Assembly: GCF_000522505.1 (NCBI RefSeq)
Contig: NZ_AZMV01000007.1
Span: forward strand, 868,001 to 932,000
From: Bifidobacterium moukalabense DSM 27321
GTDB taxonomy: Bacteria > Actinomycetota > Actinomycetes > Actinomycetales > Bifidobacteriaceae
Length of the DNA stretch: 64,000 nt
Direction of reading: 5' to 3'
The notes under the pieces were generated by a model that saw nothing but the letters and a program-made list of their open reading frames with translations, made no database searches and had not been told where the DNA came from. The number at the start of each line of letters is the position of its first letter. Positions within the stretch are counted from its first letter, which is position 1. Shown here in pieces: positions 28,694-39,237 of the stretch. The position numbers were made by a program, and so were the translations under genes.

Positions 28694-30019
28694 TCAGCGC
28701 TTGAGTAGCGCCAGATCGGTGTCAATCGATTCGTTTCGGATGAACAATGTGCGTCCGTCGCGTACGGAGCGCAGTACGGAGCATCGCTCGTATACGGCAT
28801 CGAATACCGACGAGGCGTCCAGAACAATGAAGTTCGCCGGCCTGCCGGCTTCCAGACCGTAGGCGTCGTGCATTCCCAGCGTGGTGGCGCCATTGACGGT
28901 CAGGAATTTCAGCGCGTCGTCGATCTCCCCGAAACTCATCATCTGCGCCAGATGCAGCATATAGTCGAGAATGAGCATCATATTGCCGTTACCGAGCGGA
29001 TACCACGGGTCCTGCATGGAATCCTGCCCGAGCGACACGTTCACGCCGGCTTCGGTGAGTTCCTTGACGCGAGTGATGCCACGACGTTTCGGGAACGTGT
29101 CCTGACGACCCTGCAGGTATAGGTTCTCCGTCGGAGCGCAGGCGAAGTTGATATGCGCGGCCCTGAGCAGTTTGGTCAGATGGAAGAAATAGGCATTATC
29201 GGCGGAGCCCAGCGAACAGGTGTGGCTGGCCGTAGTCCTTGCGCCGATGCCAGCACGGTAGGCGAGCGCGGACAGCAACTCCAGATACCGTGAGTTCGGA
29301 TCGTCGGTCTCATCGCAATGCACGTCGATGAGCTTGTCGTATTTCGAAGCCAATTCGACCACCGTGTGCATGGATCGCTCGCCGAATTCGCGGCACTGCT
29401 CGAAATGCGGGATGCCGCCCACGCAGTCGGCACCCATTTTCAGGCCTTCCTCGACCAGATCGGCGCCGGATTCACCCTTGGGACCTTCATAGGAGTACAT
29501 GCCTTCCTGCGGGAAGGAGACAATCTGCAGGGTGACGGTGTCTTTCAGCTCCTCCTTGAGTTCCAGCAAAGCCTTCAGTGAGGTGAGGTTCGGATCGGTC
29601 ACATCAGCGTGCGAACGAATGAACTGCACGCCATGGCGCATCTCCTTGGCAATGCCGATTTTCGCACGTTCCTTGATCTCCTCGACGGTCAGGTCGGATT
29701 TCGTCTCACTCCAGCGTTGGATGCCCTCGAAAAGCGTGCCCGACTCGTTTACGGCTCCCGGTTTGCGTGCGGTGAACACGTAGTCGAGATGCAGATGCGT
29801 GTCGCAGAACGGAGGGCACACCAGTTTGCCTTCCAGATCGGTGACCTCCACGGTGGACATGTCCTTACCCTGGATGGAGAGTCTGTCCGTGAGATCCGGT
29901 GCGATTTCGACGAACCTGCCGTCCTCGACGAGAATGTCCTGGACAGGGGCGGTTTCGTCGGCGGTGCTGCCCGGCATGCCGGTGGCGATATGTGCATTGG
30001 TAAACAGCTGCGTGCTCAT
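28694..30019 (-). CDS. codA: CodA-like cytosine/creatinine deaminase (amidohydrolase)
   Basis: A 441-residue amidohydrolase of the cytosine-deaminase group. Metal ligands are visible: FCDTHLHLDYVF (His75, His77), DVHCDETDD (His234, with Glu237 as proton shuttle), TASHTCSLGS (His266) and SLGQDSMQDPWYPLG (Asp333). LQIVSFPQEGMYSY and KRRGITRVKEL match E. coli CodA. The E. coli His-Asp-Asp (312-314) is Gln-Asp-Ser here, next to the catalytic Asp, so specificity may differ (cytosine, isoguanine or creatinine). ATG 30019 follows an AAGGAGCGCACC site. It is divergent from a PucR gene and lies near a creatininase, which makes creatinine a real candidate. Confidence 0.88.
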   Translation of the reverse strand: MSTQLFTNAHIATGMPGSTADETAPVQDILVEDGRFVEIAPDLTDRLSIQGKDMSTVEVTDLEGKLVCPPFCDTHLHLDYVFTARKPGAVNESGTLFEGIQRWSETKSDLTVEEIKERAKIGIAKEMRHGVQFIRSHADVTDPNLTSLKALLELKEELKDTVTLQIVSFPQEGMYSYEGPKGESGADLVEEGLKMGADCVGGIPHFEQCREFGERSMHTVVELASKYDKLIDVHCDETDDPNSRYLELLSALAYRAGIGARTTASHTCSLGSADNAYFFHLTKLLRAAHINFACAPTENLYLQGRQDTFPKRRGITRVKELTEAGVNVSLGQDSMQDPWYPLGNGNMMLILDYMLHLAQMMSFGEIDDALKFLTVNGATTLGMHDAYGLEAGRPANFIVLDASSVFDAVYERCSVLRSVRDGRTLFIRNESIDTDLALLKR

Positions 30020-30134
30020 GGTGCGCTCCTTCATTACGGGCCCATACAGACGTTTTGTCATGTGTCCATCCGGTTACGGAGGGAACCGTTGACGTAATCG
30101 TTGGCGGTTATTGTCGGCGTATCGCTTTGCAGGG

Positions 30135-30153
30135 ACGTTACCTGATGTGACGT
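30135..30153. promoter_or_regulatory. Candidate operator in the deaminase/pucR divergent region
   Basis: An imperfect palindrome ACGTTAC-N5-GTGACGT (one mismatch). TTACCT also occurs twice, 20 bp apart (30138-30143 and 30159-30164 region). It could bind the adjacent PucR regulator; no direct evidence. Confidence 0.3.
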
Positions 30154-30181
30154 GTGTATTACCTAGGAATGGACGGTTTGT

Positions 30182-31729
30182 ATGGTCGTTACGGTGAGGG
30201 ATGTGCTTGGTGATGCCCTGTTCTCAACCGCTTCGCCGTGCGTGGAAGTGGCGGTCGGCGATTTGGATGAGTCGGTGCGGTGGGTGTTCACCAATGAGCG
30301 TGAGGATGTCGCCTCCTTTCTTGCCGGCGGCGAGCTGCTGGTGGTCGAAGGCAGATCACTGGTTGCCGATGGGCGTGAGCCAAGGCTTGGTGCTTATGTA
30401 AAAAGCCTGGTGAAGGCGGGCGTCGCGGCTTTGGTGGTGGAGTTGGTCGAGGAGGTGACCGATCTGCCTGCCGGACTGATGTCGGCCGCACGGGACGAGG
30501 GGCTGACCGTCATCGGCCTGCATCGTCGCATTCCGTTTGTGGATATCTGTCAGAACGTCAACACCATGATCGTGCGCGGACAGATGCGTATGCAGATGCA
30601 GGTGGACGTTATGTCCACCTCATTGCGCGCTGAGCTTGCCCAGACGAGCGATGTGCGGTCCATCGCCGATGTGATCGCACGACTGTTCGATGAGAGCGTC
30701 GCCATCTTCGACATGGACGGTTTGGAGGTCGCACGTGTCGGACAGCATGTCGGGGATGATGCGGGCGGGAACGCCGTACTGGCGTTGTCCGACCAGATAC
30801 GTCCACTCGGCGCATTGGAAATCTCCCAGCGTAACACGACGTTTGACGAGCCGATGCGCAGAAGAATCGGACAGATCGTTTCTCCTGTTCTGGCGCTTTA
30901 TCTTGACGGCGGGGCCCGCGTCGGCATGGTCGCCCACTTGGTGGCGGGGCCGGCAGACGGCGTACATGTCACCTCCATGGAGGCGCGTGAGGGGCATGCC
31001 ATGTTGGAGGCACTGGGATTCGCCGCGGCCAGCGTCTACATGCCGTTCGGCATGCGGCTCAAATCGGTCGCAGGCGCGATGCCGGCGATCTGCGCTATGA
31101 TCGAGGCTTTTGAATCGCATGAGGGATACGAATCGGTGTGTCTGCTGGAAGGCGATCTGCTGATCGGATTTTTCGCGGCGAAAGACAGTGGGGGAGACGT
31201 GGTCCGATTTTCGGGACATTGTCTGAAGGCTTTGGATCAGGCATCCGCCGACGATCGCATATACACGGTACACAGCCATGCGGCGCTCGATACCATTTCC
31301 CTAGTGGATGCGTTCGGTGCATTGCGTACCATGCTGAATCTCCGTGGGGACAGCGATGGTAACGATGAAAACCCATACGGGACCCTTGCCTGCACTGACG
31401 CCACACTGCTTGAACGCATGCAGGACGTGGAGCGTACCGACGATGCCGTCCGTATGGTCGTCACACAGACGGTGGGATACGAACTACTCCACAATTCCAC
31501 GCTGATCGACACTCTCTGCGCTTGTTTCGACAACCTTGACAATAAGACCGGGGCATGTGAGCAACTCGGCATCCAACGGCAGACGCTGTATAACCGACTT
31601 GACAAAGTGACGCAGATCGTCGGAATCTCATCATCGGACAAAATGAGCTGGTCCATGCTGCTGCTCGGTGCGAAACTGGTGCAATCCCAGCGAAATCGTA
31701 TGCCGTCCGCCACGGTGGCACTGGTGTAG
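30182..31729 (+). CDS. PucR-family transcriptional regulator
   Basis: A 515-residue protein. The N-terminal PucR domain (about 1-125) begins VRDVLGDALFSTASPCVEVAVG and includes SFLAGGELLVVEGRSL. A central region of about 300 residues has a GAF/GGDEF-like look. The C-terminus is the PucR helix-turn-helix (CEQLGIQRQTLYNRLDKVTQ, about 460-485). PucR proteins control use of purines, allantoin and other N-compounds. The divergent CodA-like gene and the downstream transporter and creatininase are its probable targets. Confidence 0.9.
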   Translation: MVVTVRDVLGDALFSTASPCVEVAVGDLDESVRWVFTNEREDVASFLAGGELLVVEGRSLVADGREPRLGAYVKSLVKAGVAALVVELVEEVTDLPAGLMSAARDEGLTVIGLHRRIPFVDICQNVNTMIVRGQMRMQMQVDVMSTSLRAELAQTSDVRSIADVIARLFDESVAIFDMDGLEVARVGQHVGDDAGGNAVLALSDQIRPLGALEISQRNTTFDEPMRRRIGQIVSPVLALYLDGGARVGMVAHLVAGPADGVHVTSMEAREGHAMLEALGFAAASVYMPFGMRLKSVAGAMPAICAMIEAFESHEGYESVCLLEGDLLIGFFAAKDSGGDVVRFSGHCLKALDQASADDRIYTVHSHAALDTISLVDAFGALRTMLNLRGDSDGNDENPYGTLACTDATLLERMQDVERTDDAVRMVVTQTVGYELLHNSTLIDTLCACFDNLDNKTGACEQLGIQRQTLYNRLDKVTQIVGISSSDKMSWSMLLLGAKLVQSQRNRMPSATVALV

Positions 31730-31840
31730 GGGTGCTGGGCAAATCGTCAAAATCGCACGGTTTCGGTTTAACCGGCAGTTCACCTGAGTGCAAATACAAC
31801 GAACGATAGTCGGAGGCACGACGTCCGCAAGAGGAACGAG

Positions 31841-33241
31841 ATGGCGGACGGACAGATCAATAGAAGAAAGGTCGGTGTCATCATGAGTGCCAGTGCAACA
31901 ATCGCAACCGCCAAGACGTCTTCCGTGTCTCCGCAGTCCGAGGAGCAGGACATGGTCAGGAAGGTGGCCGTCTCATCCTTCCTCGGCAATTTCATCGAAT
32001 GGTTCGACTATGCCTCCTATTCCTATTTCGCAACCACCATCGCCCTTGTGTTCTTTCCGTCAGGCAACCATACCGTGGCCATGCTGCAGACGTTCGGCGT
32101 ATTCGCCCTTTCGTTCGTGCTTCGTCCGATAGGTGCACTGTTTTGGGGCAACTTCGGCGATAAAAAGGGCCGCAAGGGCGCGCTCGCGATTTCCATCATG
32201 TTCATGTCAGGAGCATCCTTCCTGATTGGGTGCCTGCCGTCCTACGCGATGGTCGGCATCCTAGCTCCGGCCCTGTTGCTGCTGCTGCGTATGGTGCAGG
32301 GCTTCTCGGCATCCGGCGAGTACGCCGGCGCGGCCACCTTCCTTGGCGAGTACGCACCGACCAGCAAGCGCGGTATCTACTGCTCCCTGATTCCGGCTTC
32401 GACCGCCATCGGTCTGCTGGCCGGATCCACGCTCGCCACCATCATGACCGCCTCCATGAGCTCCGACGCCCTGACCTCCTGGGGTTGGCGAGTACCGTTC
32501 CTGATGGCCGGTCCACTCGGCCTGATCGTACATTACATCCGTACGAAACTTGCCGATTCCCCGGTCTACGCTTCCATGACCGCCGCTCTTGACGATAAGC
32601 GGAAGACCACGGCCAAGGGAACCTCCGTTTCTCCGCTACGTGAACTCTTCCAGCATCATTTCAAGGCCTTGGTCATCAGCTTCGGCGCATGTGTGCTCAA
32701 TGCCGTCGGTTTCTATACCGTGCTGACCTACTTGCCGACCTACCTGAGCGACACCGTCGGCATGGCCGCGGCACAGTCCTCCACCATCACCACCATCTGC
32801 CTGGTGCTATATGTCGCGTTAGTGTTCGGCATGGGGCATATCTCCGACATCTTCGGCCGTAAGAAGGTGCTCATCGGAGCCTGCATGGCCTTTATCGTAC
32901 TTACCGTTCCGGCCTTCATGGTGCTGAACACCGCGCAGTTCTGGCCGGTTCTGGTCGTCGAGCTGGCCATGTGCGCCACCCTGACCGCAAACGACGGCAC
33001 CCTGTCGAGCTACCTGACCGAAACCTTCCCGACCTCCGTGCGCTTCACTGGATTCGCGTTCAGCTTCAACCTCGCCAATGCCATCTTCGGTGGCACTGCA
33101 CCGTTCATCGCCACCTGGCTGATCTACTCCACCGGTTCGAGCATCGCGCCGGCGTGGTACATGGTGGCCGTGGCTGCCGTGGCGCTCGTGGCGATGATTC
33201 TTTCCCATGAGAACACCGATAAGGACCTGAACCGCATCTAG
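31841..33241 (+). CDS. MFS transporter, metabolite:H+ symporter (MHS) family
   Basis: A 466-residue, 12-TM permease. The MHS start SFLGNFIEWFDYASYSYFA is clear, followed by MFS motif A (GNFGDKKGRKG) and the second-half motif A GHISDIFGRKK. MHS members import organic acids, betaine, proline or related zwitterions with protons. The start at 31841 has GAGGAA 6 nt upstream; ATG 31883 is an alternative giving 452 residues. It lies between the PucR and creatininase genes, so uptake of their shared substrate is the simplest role. Confidence 0.9.
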   Translation: MADGQINRRKVGVIMSASATIATAKTSSVSPQSEEQDMVRKVAVSSFLGNFIEWFDYASYSYFATTIALVFFPSGNHTVAMLQTFGVFALSFVLRPIGALFWGNFGDKKGRKGALAISIMFMSGASFLIGCLPSYAMVGILAPALLLLLRMVQGFSASGEYAGAATFLGEYAPTSKRGIYCSLIPASTAIGLLAGSTLATIMTASMSSDALTSWGWRVPFLMAGPLGLIVHYIRTKLADSPVYASMTAALDDKRKTTAKGTSVSPLRELFQHHFKALVISFGACVLNAVGFYTVLTYLPTYLSDTVGMAAAQSSTITTICLVLYVALVFGMGHISDIFGRKKVLIGACMAFIVLTVPAFMVLNTAQFWPVLVVELAMCATLTANDGTLSSYLTETFPTSVRFTGFAFSFNLANAIFGGTAPFIATWLIYSTGSSIAPAWYMVAVAAVALVAMILSHENTDKDLNRI

Positions 33242-33269
33242 ACCTGCGCATCAGCCCTGACAAACGCTT

Positions 33270-33300
33270 GCCGTCCCGTCCGCAAAACAGACGGGACGGC
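33270..33300 (+). terminator. Terminator after MHS transporter gene
   Basis: A perfect 11-bp GC-rich stem (33270-33280 with 33290-33300) and a 9-nt loop. It may end or attenuate transcription before the creatininase gene. Confidence 0.65.
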
Positions 33301-33403
33301 CTTGGTCAACAACTTCAAACATTCCCTCCCTGCCTCCTTGTGACGAAGGAGCTGTCATGGCAAGGCCGTGATGGAAGGGGAAACCGATACAAAAGGAGCA
33401 GTA

Positions 33404-34168
33404 ATGAGCAGCAACCGTCGCATGGATCACATGACCTGGCCTGAAATCGAAGCGTCGAAGTCCAAGCCGGTCATCGTGCCGATTGGTTCCACCGAACAGC
33501 ACAGTCAACATCTGCCGCTGGGAGTGGATGCCATGATTGCCGTTCATGTGTCCGAGGACCTGGCCGAGCGCATCGACGGTATCGTGGCGCCGACCATCAG
33601 CTACGGCTATAAATCGAAGCCGCTATCCGGCGGTGGTCCGCTATTCGCCGGCACCATCGACATGAACGGTGTGACCATCATCAACCAGATGCATGACGTG
33701 CTGGGTGAGCTCATCGCCGATGGCTTCACCAAAATCGTCGTGATGAACGCGCATTTCGAGAACGAGGCGTTCATCGTCGAGGCGATCGATCTGATCACCC
33801 GTGAAACCGGAGGAGTGGCCACCATCGTTGAAACCAACTGGTGGGACCCGCTGCCGGAGGATGTGGTGAGGCAGGTGTTCGACGGGCTTGTGTTCCCGGG
33901 TTGGGCGCTTGAGCACGCCGCTGTGACCGAAACCTCATTGATGCTGTACTACGAGCCGGAACTGGTACATATGGACCGTGTGGTTGACGAAGGCAACGTC
34001 ACTCCGAAAGCCTATGTACGCTACCCGGTACGTAAGGGGGATGTACCGGATTATGGCGGACTGGCTACTCCTGCCGGTTCCAGCGCCGAGCGTGGCAAGC
34101 TGATTGTCGACGCCTGTCTTGACGCCGTGACCGACATCTGCTCCACTGAATTCAGCGACATGGCATGA
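33404..34168 (+). CDS. Creatininase (creatinine amidohydrolase)
   Basis: A 254-residue enzyme of the creatininase family, which hydrolyses creatinine to creatine with two metal ions. All five metal ligands of Pseudomonas putida creatininase are present at a constant offset of -3: Glu31, His33, Asp42, His117 and Glu119 (GSTEQHSQHLPLGVD, NAHFENEAF). The active-site GWALEH (Trp167, Glu170, His171) matches its GWDIEH, and WWD near 146-148 provides the other Trp. Many weaker family members do other jobs (FAPy deformylases, MftE), but this one keeps the creatininase-specific FENxxFIVE and Trp features. AAGGAG before ATG 33404 decides the start. Confidence 0.85.
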   Translation: MSSNRRMDHMTWPEIEASKSKPVIVPIGSTEQHSQHLPLGVDAMIAVHVSEDLAERIDGIVAPTISYGYKSKPLSGGGPLFAGTIDMNGVTIINQMHDVLGELIADGFTKIVVMNAHFENEAFIVEAIDLITRETGGVATIVETNWWDPLPEDVVRQVFDGLVFPGWALEHAAVTETSLMLYYEPELVHMDRVVDEGNVTPKAYVRYPVRKGDVPDYGGLATPAGSSAERGKLIVDACLDAVTDICSTEFSDMA

Positions 34169-34183
34169 GGTGACATCATATGG

Positions 34184-34230
34184 CGAAGGGGGTGGTGCGT
34201 AGCCGGTAAAGCTACGCATCACCCCCTTCG
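34184..34230. terminator. Bidirectional terminator between creatininase and DUF349 genes
   Basis: 20-bp arms (34184-34203 and 34211-34230) with one G-T pair and a 7-nt loop, between convergent genes. Confidence 0.85.
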
Positions 34231-34273
34231 GTTATGTCCGTGTGCACTGACATGCCCACGCAGACGGACAAGG

Positions 34274-35710
34274 TTACCTGATGGCGTTGAGCCACTGCTC
34301 CTTGGTGGCCTTTTCGGCCTCGAGCTTGGCCTTCCTCTTCGGATCGGATTCGGCGGCGATCTTCGCGTCAAGCTCGGCCAGCTGGGCGTTGAGCTGTTCC
34401 TCGAAGGAGGACTTGCGGGCGTCGGCCTCCGGATCGGACTGCTTCCAGGCGGCATCCTCAACGGCCTTGATCTGCTTGTCGACGGCGTCAAGACGTCCCT
34501 CGATACGGCGGACCTCCTCGCGTGGCACATAGCCGATCTGATCCCACTCCTCCTGAATGGAGGCAAGGGCCTGACGCGCCTGCTTGGCGGCCTCCTCGTC
34601 CTTGACCGGAACCAGGGCCTCGGCCTTGACCAGCAGCTCCTCCTTCTTGGCCAGATTCTCCTTCTCGGAGGAACTGATCTGATCGCGGTCCGCCTGCCGT
34701 GCGTTGAAGAAGGTGTCGGCGGCGGCCCGGAACTGGACCCACATGGCGTCATCCTCGCGGCGACCCGCACGGCCGGCCTTCTTCCAGCGATCCATCAGCT
34801 CGCTGAACTTGCGGGAGGTTTCCGCCCAAGAGGTGGAGTCCTTCAGCGCCTCGGCCTCGGCGATGATGGCCTCCTTGGCCGCCTTGGCCTCGTTGCGTTC
34901 GGCATCACGGGTCTGGGCCCACTTGCGGCGTGCCACGTTGAAGGTGGTGCGTGCCGTGGAGAAGCGGGACCACAGTGCATCGGCATCGGCCTTGTCGATA
35001 CGCACGTTGTTGCGCTGATGCTCCTGCCACTGCTGGAAGAGCGAGCGGAACTTGTCGGAGGTGGAACGCCAGTTGGTGTTGCCGTCAAGACCGGCGGCAA
35101 GGGCTTCGGCTTTCTCCACGATGACGGTGCGCTCGGCCACGGCCTTGGCGACCGCCGCCTTGCGGGCCTCGGAAATCTGGGTCTTTCTGGCTTCGCCCTC
35201 CTCCTTCAGCGCCTCGAACTGTGCCTTGAGCGCGGCCAGATCGCCGACGACGGACGGCTGCTCGGTCTCCTCGGACAGGGTCTTCAGCGATTCGTCGATC
35301 TCGCGGGATTTGACGTTGCTGGACTTGAGCCTGTTCGCAAACAGATCGAGCTTGGCCTTGAGGTCGAGATAACGGCGCGCATACAGCGCCAGAGCCTCTT
35401 CCTTGGAGGCATCCGGGAACTGGCCGACTTCGCGCTCGCCATCTCCTTCCTTGACGAATACGGTGCCGTCGTCGGTGACACGGCCGAAGGCCTCGGCGGC
35501 CTTGACATCGGTTTCGGAGAAGCCGGTGCCGGAAGCCGCCGGAGCCGGGCGGGCCGGTGCCTTCCTGGCGAATGCGGCGGGGGATGGGGCATGCGGCTTC
35601 ATTGCTGCCGGGCTCGGGACGGCCGGTTTGCTGGCCTGGGCTGCGGGCGTCGTCGCCTGCTCGGTGGTTTCGTTGGTGTTCTCGGACGCGGTGACATTCT
35701 CGTCGGCCAT
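34274..35710 (-). CDS. DUF349-domain protein
   Basis: A 478-residue soluble protein. The first ~85 residues are Ala/Pro/Thr-rich and disordered. The rest is made of repeated helical DUF349 units of about 70 residues, each with a W...F..L..qW...g..g..D..lW..F pattern (for example WAETSRKFSELMDRWKKAGR, DDAMWVQFRAAADTFF). It resembles coiled-coil proteins found across actinobacteria and E. coli RavA-like contexts, with no known reaction. ATG 35710 follows AAAGGAGC; the longer frame to 35791 lacks a site. It is divergent from hisS. Confidence 0.88.
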   Translation of the reverse strand: MADENVTASENTNETTEQATTPAAQASKPAVPSPAAMKPHAPSPAAFARKAPARPAPAASGTGFSETDVKAAEAFGRVTDDGTVFVKEGDGEREVGQFPDASKEEALALYARRYLDLKAKLDLFANRLKSSNVKSREIDESLKTLSEETEQPSVVGDLAALKAQFEALKEEGEARKTQISEARKAAVAKAVAERTVIVEKAEALAAGLDGNTNWRSTSDKFRSLFQQWQEHQRNNVRIDKADADALWSRFSTARTTFNVARRKWAQTRDAERNEAKAAKEAIIAEAEALKDSTSWAETSRKFSELMDRWKKAGRAGRREDDAMWVQFRAAADTFFNARQADRDQISSSEKENLAKKEELLVKAEALVPVKDEEAAKQARQALASIQEEWDQIGYVPREEVRRIEGRLDAVDKQIKAVEDAAWKQSDPEADARKSSFEEQLNAQLAELDAKIAAESDPKRKAKLEAEKATKEQWLNAIR

Positions 35711-35814
35711 GGCCAGCTCCTTTAAGTAAGCTTCATGTAGTGCAGGGAAGCGGCATGACACAGATCGATCCAGGAAAGCCTGGAAAATCATGCGGCATTT
35801 TCCGCAACCTCATT

Positions 35815-35820
35815 TATTAT
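35815..35820 (+). promoter_or_regulatory. -10 box before hisS
   Basis: TATTAT with 8 nt to the GTG start at 35829, suggesting a leaderless or very short leader mRNA. AGGGA lies in between but is very close to the start. Confidence 0.45.
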
Positions 35821-35828
35821 AGGGAACC

Positions 35829-37220
35829 GTGGCAAAAGGCGCATCTATTTCAGGATTTCCAGAGTGGCTCCCCTCTGAACGTGTTGTGGAGCAGCGTGTT
35901 ATCGACACGCTCCGTAGTGTATTTGAGCTCAATGGCTTCATCGGCATTGAAACCCGTGCTGTTGAGCAGGGCTCGAGCCTGCTGAAGAAGGGTGAGACCA
36001 GCAAGGAGATCTACCTGCTGAGCCGCCTGCAGGAAGTCGGCCATGAGTCCGACACTCCGATTGAGGACCGTTTGGGACTGCATTTCGACCTGACCGTTCC
36101 GCTGAGTCGGTATGTGGTCGAGCATTCTGGCGATCTCGCCTTTCCGTTCAAGCGTTGGCAGATTCAGAAAGTATGGCGTGGCGAACGTCCGCAGGAAGGT
36201 CGTTTCCGCGAGTTCGTGCAGGCTGATATCGACGTAATCGGCAATGGCGATCTACCTGACCATTATGAGGTCGAATTGCCTCTGGTCATGGTGTCGGCAC
36301 TCGAACGCCTGCGTGAGTTCGGTCTGCCGAAGGCCACCGTGCACGCCAACAACCGTAAGCTCTCCGAAGGCTTCTACCGTGGCTTGGGACTGACTGATAT
36401 CGAAGGGGTGCTGCGCGAGATCGACAAGCTTGACAAGATCGGCGCCGACGAAGTGGCCAGGCTGCTTGTTGAAGGCTGCGGCGCGAACGAACATCAGGCG
36501 TTCGCCTGCCTTGAGCTGGCCGAGCTGACCGCCGCCGATGGCGCCGAGTTGGCCGAGAAGTTCGATGCGCTGTGTGCGAAGCACGCCATCACAACCGATT
36601 CCGACGCCTATGCGCTGGCCCGTCAGGGGCTCGACACCCTGGCGATGATCGTCGACGAGGCCGCGCGCATTCGCCCGGGTTCCGTGATCGCCGATCTGAA
36701 GATCGCCCGCGGCCTGGACTACTACACCGGTTCCGTATATGAGACCTTCCTTGACGGTGCCGCAGCCCTCGGATCCATTTGTTCCGGAGGGCGTTACGAC
36801 AATCTCGCCTCTCAGGGCAGCAGGAAATATCCGGGCGTCGGCCTGTCGATCGGCCTGTCCCGTCTGGTGTCCTACATGCTGCATACCGCCGGCGCCCACG
36901 CCAACCGTGTGTCCCCGGCAAGCGTGCTGGTGGCCGTGTGGAACGAAGCCGACCGTTCCGCCTGCAACGTAATCGCCAATCAACTCCGTGCCCGCGGCAT
37001 CGCGGCCGATGTGGCCCCGACCGCAGCCAAGCTCGGCAAGCAGATCAAGTACGCCGACAAGCTTGGCATCCCGTACGTGTGGTTCCCCGCCGATGCCGCC
37101 GAAGACGGTGCCGGCGATGAGGTCAAGAACATCGTCACCGGCGACCAGCAGGCGGCCGATGCGAGGTCTTGGGAGCCGGATACTGTGTATGCCCGGCAAA
37201 CCGTTACCGTCGAAGCCTGA
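35829..37220 (+). CDS. hisS: Histidyl-tRNA synthetase
   Basis: A 463-residue class II synthetase that charges tRNA-His. Seen are motif 2 (RPQEGRFREFVQADIDVIG), the histidine-binding GLDYYTGSVYE, motif 3 (GVGLSIGLSRLV) with GSICSGGRYDNL, and a C-terminal anticodon-binding domain (SVLVAVWNEADRS to the end). The start is GTG with a TATTAT box 8 nt upstream, not a classical ribosome site. It precedes aspS by 61 bp; the hisS-aspS order is common in Gram-positive bacteria. Confidence 0.97.
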   Translation: MAKGASISGFPEWLPSERVVEQRVIDTLRSVFELNGFIGIETRAVEQGSSLLKKGETSKEIYLLSRLQEVGHESDTPIEDRLGLHFDLTVPLSRYVVEHSGDLAFPFKRWQIQKVWRGERPQEGRFREFVQADIDVIGNGDLPDHYEVELPLVMVSALERLREFGLPKATVHANNRKLSEGFYRGLGLTDIEGVLREIDKLDKIGADEVARLLVEGCGANEHQAFACLELAELTAADGAELAEKFDALCAKHAITTDSDAYALARQGLDTLAMIVDEAARIRPGSVIADLKIARGLDYYTGSVYETFLDGAAALGSICSGGRYDNLASQGSRKYPGVGLSIGLSRLVSYMLHTAGAHANRVSPASVLVAVWNEADRSACNVIANQLRARGIAADVAPTAAKLGKQIKYADKLGIPYVWFPADAAEDGAGDEVKNIVTGDQQAADARSWEPDTVYARQTVTVEA

Positions 37221-37281
37221 ACATCAGGGCATGCGGTATTGTTTCGTTCATCGAACATAAGGAACAAAGAATAGAGGAAGC

Positions 37282-39081
<1,800 letters not shown>

Positions 39082-39103
39082 CGTTTCCGTCTAACGATTG
39101 GAT

Positions 39104-39143
39104 AAGGGCTGTTCATGCATGGTTTCAGGCATGAACAGCCCTT
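39104..39143 (+). terminator. Terminator after aspS
   Basis: A perfect 15-bp stem (39104-39118 with 39129-39143), a 10-nt loop and a following T-run. Confidence 0.9.
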
Positions 39144-39237
39144 TTGCCATGGTTGGGTATCTGTTTTCGTATGCGTTCGCTAAAGTGGAAAAGATTGGGA
39201 AAGTTAAGGATTACCAAGAAAGAGTTAATTTCACAGG

